40,350 nt of DNA from an uncultured Oribacterium sp. (GTDB lineage: Bacteria > Bacillota > Clostridia > Lachnospirales > Lachnospiraceae): assembly GCA_946413525.1 (NCBI GenBank), contig CAMKKZ010000034.1, forward strand, positions 1-40,350, given 5' to 3'. The position numbers and the translations under genes are program-made. Position 1 is the stretch's first letter. Each line of letters starts with the position of its first letter. Positions 6,422 through 14,900 of the stretch are shown one piece after another. The notes below the pieces were generated by a model that saw nothing but the letters and a program-made list of their open reading frames with translations, searched no databases and was not told where the DNA came from.

Positions 6422-9400
6422 CTAAAAAAGCTTTATGCGGAAGGAGAAACGGATGTCTTTTGAAGAATCGACATGGTAAGCAGGTTCCACATCCGTTTTC
6501 CAACTGTCAATCCCGCCGACGCCCCGCATGGCCCCGCAGATCGTGACCACCGTGCGGCACGGCTCCGGAAGCTCAAAGGCATGGGCGGCCTGGGCAAGCT
6601 GCCACGGTGTGTAGGGTATTGCCGAAAAAAGGAACGGGCTCCCCAGGCATTCTATTTCCAGCCTTCTCCCCCCGGCATGCAATGCCGCCATGCAGCTATC
6701 CGCATGGGCGCCGCATTCCTGCGGCCTTAAATACGGAGGGATATGCGGCTTCTCGAAATAACGGCCAAATGTCCCGCCCTTCTTCCTGTCCGGATACGTT
6801 TCCCCGGACAGCCCGATCCATTCCGTCCTGTCAAGAGGCTGCGGCGTGGCAAAGCGGATGCCGAAAAGGGGGAGCTGCGGCCGCCCCTCCGCGCCGTAAT
6901 ACACGGCTTCCACATCCAGGACGTCCCCATGCACCGTGTAACGAAGATCGGTCCGGAGTCCCGGCATGGAGGAGGACGTATAGGTATAGCGAATGGAAAA
7001 CTCCCCTTCCGATTCCTTTTCGATCACTGCGGAGGAACAGGCCTGGTACTGGTCCACGGCGGCCCATATGCCGCTTCTTTCCGAAAAGGCATTGCCAATG
7101 TCATTCTCCGTGGGAGCCCTCCAGAAGGCCGGCCTGGGTGCCCTCCACAGCCATTCCCGTCCCTGGACACGCAGGGAGGATGGCCCCCCTTCCGGATAAG
7201 AGAACAGGATCTCAAAGCCATTGCCCCTCGTCCCGATGGCCCCGTCCCCATGTATGATGGAAAAAGCCCGGCGGGCATCTGTCGCCGGATTCCTGTCAAA
7301 ACCGGAGTTTTTGTCTGATCCCGGCTTGCTGTCCGCTTCAGGCATTTCTTTATTGTCTGGCTTCCTGTCCGCTCCCGGCATTTCCTCATCGTCAAGCATC
7401 CTGTCCGGCTGCCGCATCTTTGGTAAGGCGCGCTTCAGGGCTTCCGCGTTTGCCCTGTCGCGCTTCGCCCTTTCTTCCTTTTCGGAATACCAGTAACGCA
7501 CCTCCTGCATGGCGGGCTTCTCCGTGCCGTCAGCGAAGACAATGCCATTCCCGCTGAAGGCATAATCGCTCTGCCGGTCGAGAAAATCTCCCCCGTAGCA
7601 AAGAGCCTCCTTTCCCGACGCCGTCCTCATCCAGAGCGCCTGATCCATATAATCCCAGATGAAGCCGCCCTGGAATTTCGGGAACTCTTCCATCAGGCGG
7701 ATATAGCTTTCCATTCCGCCCAGGGAATTTCCCATGTCATGCATATACTCGCATAAAACAAAGGGTTTCGGGGGGTCGTTTTCCAGATATTTCCGTATCT
7801 CCTCCGGCGTTTCGTACATCCTGCTTTCCACATCCGAAATGTCCGAATAGGCCCTGTTATGGAAGCATCCCTCATAATGAACCAGCCTCCCCGGATCCTG
7901 CGAGCGGAAATAATTCCCCATGGCCAGGATGTCCTCCCCCGCGTAGGACTCGTTCCCACAGGACCAGAACAGGATGGACGGGTGGTTTTTGTCCCTCTCG
8001 AACATGGATTTTGCCCTGTCAAGGACGCACTCCTTCCATTCCGGAAGATTCCCTGGGACATTCCAGGAAGGATCCACCACCCCCAGCTTCTGCCAGGACC
8101 CGTGGCTTTCCATATTGACTTCGTCCATCACATAGATGCCATTCTGATCACAAAGCCTGTACCACTCCGACCGGTTCGGGTAATGACAGGTCCGTACGGC
8201 GTTAATGTTGTTCTTAAGGATCGTTTCCATCGCGGATTCCATGTCGCGAAGCTCTATGGCGCGCCCCGTAAACGGATTCCATTCATGCCGGTTCACGCCA
8301 TGGATCAGAAGACGGGACCCGTTCAGAAACATTATCCCGTCCTTAAGCTCGAAGCGGCGGAAGCCGATTTCATAAGGGATCCTCTCCGAAACCTCCCCAT
8401 TCCCATCGAAAACAGTCAGGAATACCTGGTAAAGCTCAGGGCGCTCATGACTCCAGGGGAAGACATGGACGAAGGAAAGCTCCTCGGAAAACAAGTACCC
8501 CTCCTGCCCCTCTTTCGGGAAGAATCTCATCGGACCATCATACAAAAACTGCTTTGCATGGGAAATGTGGCACTGAAAGCCAAAAGCCTTGTCCGGATCA
8601 CTCAAACGGATCCTGAATTTCAGTCTCCCCTCCTTGAAATCCTTCTGGAGGCTGGCCATGATCCAGAGATCCTCGATATGGACTTCGGGCACTGCATAGA
8701 GGTAGACGCTGCGGAAAAGCCCGCTGAAGCGGAAGAAATCCTGATCCTCGATCCAGGCCGCGCTGCTCCTCTGCCAAAGCTCAACACACAGCCTGTTCCC
8801 CTTTTCCCGGATATAGGGGCTGAGATCGAATTCCGAAGGCGTGAAGCTGTCCTCGGCATAGCCCACGAAATGACCGTTCAGGAATACAAAGATTGCCTGT
8901 TCCGCCCCCTGAAAGGAAATGCGTACCTTTTTCCCCTTAAGCCCGGGGGAAAGATCGAAATAACGGACATAGCTTCCCACGGAGGTATGCTCCCAGTCAA
9001 TCTGCGGCGGCCTCAGCTCCGCATGCCCATCCCAGGGATAGAGGGTATTGATATATTGCACCTGTCCGAAGCCCTGCAGCTCGATGTGCCCCGGCACGCT
9101 GATGCTCCCAAAATGACTGTCGTCGTAACCCTCCTGCCAGAAATTCCCGGGACGGGCTCCGGGGGACGGGCTGTAATAAAACTTCCACCTTCCGTCCAAA
9201 GACTGCCGGAAGGATGATTCCCCGATACCAGGTTCATCCTCCGGGGCATAGCATATGTGATCCGAATGGGCGTCCAGCCGGTTGACCGCAAAAACGGAGG
9301 GATCCGTCAGCCATGACAGCCGTTCCTTTTCATCTGTCTCAGTGGAGCATTGCCGCCCTGAGCCCCGATCCGGCGAGGCGCCTTCGGGGCAAGCCGGTTC

Positions 9401-9487
9401 AGCTAACACAGCAGATTTTTGCCGCTCTGAACCCTGAGCCGGCGAAGCGCTTGCGGAGTAAATCGGCTCATTAAAAGAAGAATCCAT
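6422..9487 (-). CDS. lacZ: Beta-galactosidase, GH2 family (LacZ-type)
   Basis: The 1021-aa enzyme hydrolyses terminal beta-galactosides such as lactose. The GH2 layout is present: a jelly-roll domain with the sugar-binding region (GESSFRQSLDGRWKFYY), Ig-like domains, the TIM barrel with LIHGVNRHEW, acid/base Glu in FWSCGNES (about residue 513) and nucleophile Glu in VLCEYMHDMGNS (about 580), then the C-terminal beta-sandwich. There is no signal peptide, so it is cytoplasmic. Start ATG 9487 has GGAGG 6 nt upstream; no other good start precedes the conserved LSWLTDPSVFAVNRLDAH core. Residues about 6-50 are therefore translated from two tandem family I repeat elements. A charged, repeated Asp/Pro/Lys-rich insert (about residues 690-740) separates the barrel from the last domain. 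Confidence 0.93.
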   Translation of the reverse strand: MDSSFNEPIYSASASPAQGSERQKSAVLAEPACPEGASPDRGSGRQCSTETDEKERLSWLTDPSVFAVNRLDAHSDHICYAPEDEPGIGESSFRQSLDGRWKFYYSPSPGARPGNFWQEGYDDSHFGSISVPGHIELQGFGQVQYINTLYPWDGHAELRPPQIDWEHTSVGSYVRYFDLSPGLKGKKVRISFQGAEQAIFVFLNGHFVGYAEDSFTPSEFDLSPYIREKGNRLCVELWQRSSAAWIEDQDFFRFSGLFRSVYLYAVPEVHIEDLWIMASLQKDFKEGRLKFRIRLSDPDKAFGFQCHISHAKQFLYDGPMRFFPKEGQEGYLFSEELSFVHVFPWSHERPELYQVFLTVFDGNGEVSERIPYEIGFRRFELKDGIMFLNGSRLLIHGVNRHEWNPFTGRAIELRDMESAMETILKNNINAVRTCHYPNRSEWYRLCDQNGIYVMDEVNMESHGSWQKLGVVDPSWNVPGNLPEWKECVLDRAKSMFERDKNHPSILFWSCGNESYAGEDILAMGNYFRSQDPGRLVHYEGCFHNRAYSDISDVESRMYETPEEIRKYLENDPPKPFVLCEYMHDMGNSLGGMESYIRLMEEFPKFQGGFIWDYMDQALWMRTASGKEALCYGGDFLDRQSDYAFSGNGIVFADGTEKPAMQEVRYWYSEKEERAKRDRANAEALKRALPKMRQPDRMLDDEEMPGADRKPDNKEMPEADSKPGSDKNSGFDRNPATDARRAFSIIHGDGAIGTRGNGFEILFSYPEGGPSSLRVQGREWLWRAPRPAFWRAPTENDIGNAFSERSGIWAAVDQYQACSSAVIEKESEGEFSIRYTYTSSSMPGLRTDLRYTVHGDVLDVEAVYYGAEGRPQLPLFGIRFATPQPLDRTEWIGLSGETYPDRKKGGTFGRYFEKPHIPPYLRPQECGAHADSCMAALHAGGRRLEIECLGSPFLFSAIPYTPWQLAQAAHAFELPEPCRTVVTICGAMRGVGGIDSWKTDVEPAYHVDSSKDIRFSFRIKLF
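7295..7420 (-). repeat. Degenerate coding repeat in the LacZ linker
   Basis: The segment encodes imperfect roughly 10-residue units such as EMPGADRKPDNK, EMPEADSKPGSD and KNSGFDRNPATD. It lies between the catalytic barrel and the C-terminal domain and is absent from typical LacZ proteins as far as I recall. Confidence 0.55.
9334..9400 (-). repeat. Family I element (copy b), translated in LacZ
   Basis: Minus-strand sequence from GAACCGG to CACTGAGACAG. It encodes EPACPEGASPDRGSGRQCST in the LacZ N-terminus. It is tandem with copy c at a period of 69 bp. Confidence 0.75.
9403..9469 (-). repeat. Family I element (copy c), translated in LacZ
   Basis: Minus-strand sequence from GAGCCGATTT to GCTGTGTTAG. 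It encodes EPIYSASASPAQGSERQKSA, matching the peptide encoded by copy d in the alpha-galactosidase. Confidence 0.8.
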
Positions 9488-9522
9488 ATATCCCTCCATC
9501 TTATTTAAAAATACAGGTTTTT

Positions 9523-9543
9523 CGCAGCACAAGGAATGCTGCG
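9523..9543 (-). repeat. Family II first-hairpin copy in the lacZ leader
   Basis: CGCAGCA and TGCTGCG pair around TTCCTTG on the minus strand, followed by AAAAACCTG. The stem differs from the other copies by paired changes; the GCATTCC-TGTGC core is kept. Confidence 0.6.
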
Positions 9544-9612
9544 GAACACCTCTGAATTGCCCATAGCGCAGCCGCCAGGGGTGTAACAGCGCGCCGAATA
9601 TCTGATAGAAAC

Positions 9613-9641
9613 ATTATACAATCTCATCGTGTGTTTGTCAT
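9613..9641 (-). promoter_or_regulatory. Sigma-A promoter for lacZ
   Basis: ATGACA (9641-9636), 17-nt spacer and perfect TATAAT (9618-9613). The start would be near 9606, giving a leader of about 120 nt that contains the family II hairpin. The rest of the 9488-9861 interval shows no gene. Confidence 0.75.
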
Positions 9642-9861
9642 GTAAAGATTCCTGTTTGATACTGTCAACATTCGTAAGGTTTTAGATACTTGCTTTCATG
9701 GGCACTGCCCCTTATTCTAAGGCAAACTGCTCATGACGCCGCAGTGCTTATGGAGCATTACTATGTTTCGAATATTTCTATGGTTTGAACATTTTTTATT
9801 TCGAGCACGGCGTCCGCAAAAAACAATATGGGGTAAAAAAGTATCAGGGGGAAGTATAAGA

Positions 9862-11319
9862 ATGAAAGCATGGAACAAGAAAGCCTGCGCCGTCATGGCT
9901 GCCGCCGCTTTGACGCTGAACGGGATGGCAATTCCGACAGGGAGTCTGTCCGGAGGACCCGGCCAGGGGGAGGCCGGGATTTTCCCCGTTGCCTTGATGG
10001 CAATGCCTATGAGGGTAATGGCAGAGAATTTTCTTGAGATTACCGAATTCGGGCCGGTCATGGACATGAATAAGGCGCAGAATGGCGCGGAGGGACAGTC
10101 TGCCGCCCTTTCCGGAGACAATGTCGGGAACGGAAGTGCTGAAACGGGAAGTTCTGAATGGGGAAGCAATGCCAATGCCGGCAGTTCCTCAGGGGAAAAC
10201 AACAGCGATACAGCAAATTCCCAGGGAGACAGCAATGCCAATGCCGCAAATACACAGGGAGACAGCGCCGCCAATGTCGCAAATACACAGGGAGAAAGCG
10301 CTGCCAATACCGGAAACGCGTCCAATGGGACAAGTGCTGATTCCGGAAATGCCGTTGCACAGGCAAATGCGTCCCAGTCCCAGGGACCCGGAATTGCCGG
10401 CCTTGTCTCTGCGGTTCTGGAGGCGGGATCCGCTTATGGGCCATCCGGAGCTTCAACGGACACGGGAAGTTCGGAGCAAAGCTCCTTCCATTCCGACAAT
10501 TCCGTGAATCTGGCCTTCCTGCCGAAGGACGCGGAAACGAAATCACTGGATGGCCTGATAGAAAGCCGCTATGCCATTCTTTATGATCTCGATGAATCCC
10601 GCATCGTGGCGGAAAAAAACTCTGAGGAGGTGATCTATCCGGCTTCCATGACAAAGATCATGACCGCGCTCGTCCTCGCGGAAACGCTTTCCGGACGCCT
10701 TACGGAATTGCAGACCATCACGCAGGACATCGTGGATTATATTTATGCCCATGACGCCTCGAACTGCGGCTTTGACGTGGGCGAACAGGTCAGCATTTAT
10801 GACCTTCTCTACGGGGTCGTTCTGCCCTCCGGGGCGGATGCCGTCATGGCCGCCTGCCGCGCGGCAGCCGGTTCCGACCAGGCCTTCGTGGATCTGATGA
10901 ACCAGAAGGCCAGGGATCTGGGACTTTCCGAAAATGCCAACTTTTGCAACGCCACAGGCCTTTACGACGCGAATCATCATCTGACCGTCAAGGACATGGC
11001 GCAGATACTCCGCGCCGCCATGGAAAACGACCTGGCCAGGACCGTCCTGTCCGCCCATACCTATCAGACCCAGCCGACCAACAAGCATTCCAACGGCAAA
11101 AGCTTCTCAAACCTCTTCCTAAGGAGGATCGAGGATCAAAACACCAACGGGACCACCGTGGTCGCGGCCAAGACCGGCTACGTCAGGCAGTCCATGTTCT
11201 GCGCCGCAAGCTACGCCATCTCGCAGTCCGGGAAGCATTATATCGTTGTCACGGGCTACGCGCCCAGCACCTGGCAGTGCATTTATGACCAGGCGGCCAT
11301 TTACAGGACGTATACCTGA
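9862..11319 (+). CDS. Serine-type D-Ala-D-Ala carboxypeptidase (penicillin-binding protein, S11)
   Basis: The 485-aa protein starts MKAWNKKACAVMAAAALTLN, a signal peptide, from ATG 9862 with GGGGGA about 10 nt upstream; the frame extends to 9733 without support. Active-site motifs are SMTK (Ser about 262), SGAD (about 324) in place of the common SxN, and KTG (about 436). It should trim the terminal D-Ala of peptidoglycan stem peptides outside the membrane. Between signal and catalytic domain is a disordered Asn/Ser/Ala/Gly-rich linker (about residues 80-190) with tandem units such as NTQGDSAANVA and NTQGESAANTG. It is the only long plus-strand gene in this part of the window and ends in two terminator hairpins. 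Confidence 0.9.
   Translation: MKAWNKKACAVMAAAALTLNGMAIPTGSLSGGPGQGEAGIFPVALMAMPMRVMAENFLEITEFGPVMDMNKAQNGAEGQSAALSGDNVGNGSAETGSSEWGSNANAGSSSGENNSDTANSQGDSNANAANTQGDSAANVANTQGESAANTGNASNGTSADSGNAVAQANASQSQGPGIAGLVSAVLEAGSAYGPSGASTDTGSSEQSSFHSDNSVNLAFLPKDAETKSLDGLIESRYAILYDLDESRIVAEKNSEEVIYPASMTKIMTALVLAETLSGRLTELQTITQDIVDYIYAHDASNCGFDVGEQVSIYDLLYGVVLPSGADAVMAACRAAAGSDQAFVDLMNQKARDLGLSENANFCNATGLYDANHHLTVKDMAQILRAAMENDLARTVLSAHTYQTQPTNKHSNGKSFSNLFLRRIEDQNTNGTTVVAAKTGYVRQSMFCAASYAISQSGKHYIVVTGYAPSTWQCIYDQAAIYRTYT
10140..10330 (+). repeat. Coding tandem repeat in the carboxypeptidase linker
   Basis: Units of about 36 bp share the core AATACACAGGGAGA and encode A-N-T-Q-G-[DE]-S-A-A-N. The repeats make the linker between signal peptide and enzyme domain. 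Confidence 0.6.
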
Positions 11320-11368
11320 CGCGCGGAAAAAGAGCCCACCGCCGCAGCAATATCGCCGGAAAATACGT

Positions 11369-11403
11369 AGGTATAAACCATGCATCAAGCATAGTTTATA
11401 CCT
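11369..11403 (+). terminator. Long hairpin after the carboxypeptidase (family II second hairpin)
   Basis: AGGTATAAAC and GTTTATACCT enclose CATGC-ATCAA-GCATA, so the stem runs about 15 bp. The ATGCATCAAGCAT core recurs at 6326, 6400 and 21037. It is followed by GCTTTT. Confidence 0.65.
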
Positions 11404-11413
11404 GCTTTTAAAA

Positions 11414-11452
11414 AATCCAAAGGACGCCCTGTGCGCCCTCTGGATTTTTTTC
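11414..11452 (+). terminator. Second terminator after the carboxypeptidase
   Basis: AATCCAAAGGACGC pairs imperfectly with GCGCCCTCTGGATT and is followed by a run of T. It is the likely true transcription stop. Confidence 0.75.
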
Positions 11453-11470
11453 ATTACGGCTGGCACGGTT

Positions 11471-11810
11471 TCAGCAGTAACCATCCTTATAGTGTACCCT
11501 GCACTTCTTTCTGAAAAATGAAATTCCATATCGCCCTATATTTCCGTATCCATCCTCCAGGAGGCCATCCGCATAGGCATTGTCATCAATTTGCTTTATA
11601 GCTTCTTCCGCGGCCATGTCCATCATTTCTATGGTGACCGGTTTTCACGGTCTTAAGCTCAATAACAAAGGCCTTTGCGAATACATCTCCTGTTTTCAAG
11701 AAAAGATCGCTTCTCCCCTCCCCGGATTCACGATTACTCTTCACAAAACGGGAATCCTTATGATAATCCTTTGCACATAATAACAGAGGCAGTGACTTAA
11801 TACAAGTCAT
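11471..11810 (-). pseudogene. Frameshifted PD-(D/E)XK nuclease fragment (AAA-ATPase-like/DUF1703 C-terminus)
   Basis: In one frame the minus strand encodes KDSRFVKSNRESGEGRSDL followed by FLKTGDVFAKAFVIELKTVKT. In the next frame it continues VTIEMMDMAAEEAIKQIDDN, AYADGLLEDGYGNIGRYGIS and FFRKKCRVHYKDGYC. Together these form the C-terminal PD-(D/E)XK nuclease-like domain found after AAA-ATPase-like domains in many clostridial proteins: GRSDL and IELK are the core motifs. The 5' part is missing and a frameshift near 11650 breaks the reading frame, so it is a dead remnant. A 17-bp imperfect inverted repeat (11781-11820) sits at the truncated end. Confidence 0.8.
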
Positions 11811-11820
11811 CGCCTCTGTT
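11781..11820. repeat. 17-bp imperfect inverted repeat
   Basis: AACAGAGGCAGTGACTT and AAGTCATCGCCTCTGTT flank AATAC with two internal mismatches. It marks the truncated end of the nuclease pseudogene. Confidence 0.55.
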
Positions 11821-11925
11821 TCTAACCGCGTATCGGGGGCAAAAAGCCCATCATTGACAGGTCAAAAAGCCCGGACAGGTTTCTATCCGCGTATTGAAGA
11901 GCAAAAATCTTTGATCATGACAAGC
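11818..11925. repeat. Pair of diverged direct repeats, 61 bp apart
   Basis: GTTTCTAACCGCGTAT (11818) and GTTTCTATCCGCGTAT (11879) each lead into a GCAAAAA-loop segment: GGGCAAAAAGCCC in one, AGAGCAAAAATCT in the other. Each then leads to a TGACA-containing end. The interval between pseudogene and the next gene holds nothing else obvious. Confidence 0.5.
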
Positions 11926-11980
11926 CGGACAAAGCCTGACCCTTCATCAATTTTTTATCCGGCCCATTACTTATCCTTTT

Positions 11981-14900
11981 TTATCCGTCCGCCCTTATCC
12001 GCCTGCTGGAATACAGCGGCACGAGCTCGGAATCCAGCACATGGATCTGGACGTAGCTGTAATCCGATTGCCTGATCCTGAATTCAAGCTTCTGCCGATC
12101 CCCTTTGTCGAGGGGGATGGAATAGACAGCCAGCATCTGGCCGTTTTCCCGGAAGACCGAGCAGAGCGCCGTCGCGTCATCCACCTCGCAGGACACGAGG
12201 ACGCTGACCGTCAGGCCGCTGGGAACGATGTCGTCCATCTGAATGCCGCCGGTCGTGCCGGTCCGTACGAAGTCGGCTCCGATGGCGGTGCCGGCATAGC
12301 TCAGGACCGTTCCGGCAACGATCAGGGTTAACCTGTGTCCCGCGGGAAAGGTGCCGGAGTCGGGACGAAGCAGTACCTTCCGGGTATAGGTTCCCGTTTC
12401 GCCATTACGATTCGCGGGCGTATGCCCCTGCTCAACGGCTTCCACGGTGAAGGCGGTGAAAGGCGCGCCGCCCCATTCCAGCAGGGTATAATTATCCCTG
12501 TTCAGAACGGATTCGGCTTCATTAACGCCTTCTCCCACGGTGTCGGCCATATACTTTGAGAAGGTAACGTATATCCCCTCATCAGAGAATTCCACCTCCT
12601 CCACCACCGGGGCGGTGGGATCCGTCAGCGGAATGTTCACGTCAAGCTGCGGAGGCAGTACGGGCAGGAAATTTACGCTGCCCCTGCCGGTAATGTTGAA
12701 GCTCTTCGTCGCGGCCCTGTCCTCCTGGCTGCTGCCCGCGGAATAGCCGGCCTTTTCCGCCGTGACATACCATTTCCCCTCCGGCACGTCCCAATGATAA
12801 TAGCCGGACTCATCGCTTGCGAGGGGGTTCTGCTGGCCGAGGTAGGCGGAGTCGTCATGCCGCTCCATGTCCCCTGCCTCATCATACCGCCACAGGGTCA
12901 CGGACGCGCCCTGGACCGGGTTTTCGATGACGGCCTCATAAATGATGCCGGAGGGATCATGCACCGGCGTGGTCTGGGCCGTCTGCGGCGGTTTATAATT
13001 CGGGTCGAAGGGGTCGTTGAAGACATCCTCGTCTATATCATAGATGGGGAAGCCCATCTCGTTATTATAATCCTTATTCGCCTGTTCGGCCTCCTTCATC
13101 TTTTTCTTGCTCTCGGCATCGGAAGCCTTGTAGCTGTCCACCTGGGACAGGAAGCGCTCCACTGCCGCCTTGACCTCGGCATTATTGGTGTCATTGGCCG
13201 CTTTCAGGAAGGTGCTGTAAAGGTCGATGGCGAAGGAGGCTTCCGCGCCAATGGGTCCGCCGAAAAGCCCGATAAAGCCGGAAGCGAAGCTGAGCTGGGT
13301 GGTGACGTTGTTTGTGAAGGCATCCTGCACGCCGGCCATCTCGATGGCATACTCCACGTCGCCCAAGGCCTCCAGCAGCTTCTTGGTATCCTGTTTTCCC
13401 CGGGAGGCGCGATAGCTGTACGCGGGATTATCCTCGAGATTGGAATAATATTTATAGTTCGCGAGAAGCTGTTCCCGAATCCCTCCGATATTTCCGAACT
13501 TCGTCTCCTGGCCCTGGGGTATCCATCCCTCCCCCCAGGCCACCCCTGTCACAATGCTTTCTTCCATGCTGAGGGAATATTCTCCCTGCGCGATCTCAAA
13601 CTTCTTCCCGATCTTCACCATCTTATCTTTGTCTCCGAGGGTGAGTTTATGAAGCTTTTTACTCGCGCCGACCCATTTCGCCCCCAGATAACCCGTTCCG
13701 CTGATGGCCATCCCGGCGTAGGTACTGTTCTGCACATTTTCCAGCTTGACGCCCCAGCTCATCCCGCCGGTTCGGTTTGTTGCGCCCTCCGCGAGGACCG
13801 CGTAAACGCGGCTCTCCTCCTCGGTAAAGGGGCTGTCCTCCGCCATAAGCGCCCCGGCTTCCATGTCAGAATCGTCAGAATCCTCGCTCATCTGGCTCAC
13901 CGGCGTATAGCGGTAGGGGGGAGTGGTGGCATCGGGGATCTGGTTGGCCGCGAGGTGGATAGGGGAGCTTGCCCCCGGCGGGATCATGGCCGTCTGGCTG
14001 CGCATCCATTTTCCCTCTTTGACACTGTAAATGTATTCCACCTTGAGGGAGGATCCGATCATCTGACCCGTGGTCCTGCTGTACATGTCCGGATTCGGCT
14101 CCGTCTGATCCACGCCGCCCAGGGCAGGGACGGTCCGCGTCAGGGAGCTGGGCCTGCCATATTTGTCATAGTAATAATTTCCGGTAAAATAAAGGTACTG
14201 ATTGTAATTGTAGGAGGCGGACATGGCCTTATATCCCTTGCCCCGGAGCTCCTCCACGCGCCATTTCACCCCAGAGCTGGTCCAGGTGGGCTGGTCGATC
14301 CAGGTGCGGACTTCCATGGTAAGGTTGTTCGCCCCATTGCTGACGGCCTGCTGCCCGTTCAGCGTTGAAATCTCTGTGACTCTGCCATTTTCATCTACAA
14401 GATCATTCCCCACTCCAAGACCTTGATTCACGCTGTTCGCGATATTCGTGAACAGATCGCTGAGGGATTTGCTGTCGGAAAGCAGCCGGGCTTCTTCCTC
14501 TTCAAAGCCATCCGTGACGGAGCTTTCCACGCCTTCCGAAAGGAGGACGACGTTCGCGGACCCAGAGCCGCCTGTTTCGAGGCTTTCGAAGCTTTCCGAG
14601 GCTTGTTCGGCCTCGAGTTCATCCGATGAAGGCGCGGGAGGCAATGCCCAGCCATTGGAAGCTGGATTATCCTCGTTCCATTCGGGATAGCCCAGATCCC
14701 AGTCCGGCGCCACATTACCATCGTCCTTCGGATCCAGCCCCATCAGCTCATAAAGCTCCGTCTGACTTGCAGCCTCTACTTTAGTATTAGAGCCATCTTT
14801 GTTATAAAGGATGTAATTGTAATCAACGGTCACTGTTCTTTCATTTTCCGGGATGGTCGCATCCTGGATCAGCACGCTGGCTTCGTGCTCACTCTCCTTC

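Noticed and set aside
7859..9217. 452-codon plus-strand frame opposite lacZ
   Set aside because: Antisense shadow of a gene with clear GH2 motifs and promoter.
9733..9861. N-terminal extension of the carboxypeptidase frame
   Set aside because: There is no ribosome binding site, and the signal peptide begins properly at 9862.
12794..14368. Long open frame on the plus strand (524 codons) opposite the giant secreted protein
   Set aside because: It mirrors codon bias of the minus-strand gene, which has a signal peptide, ribosome binding site and recognisable domains. The plus frame shows no family and no good start.
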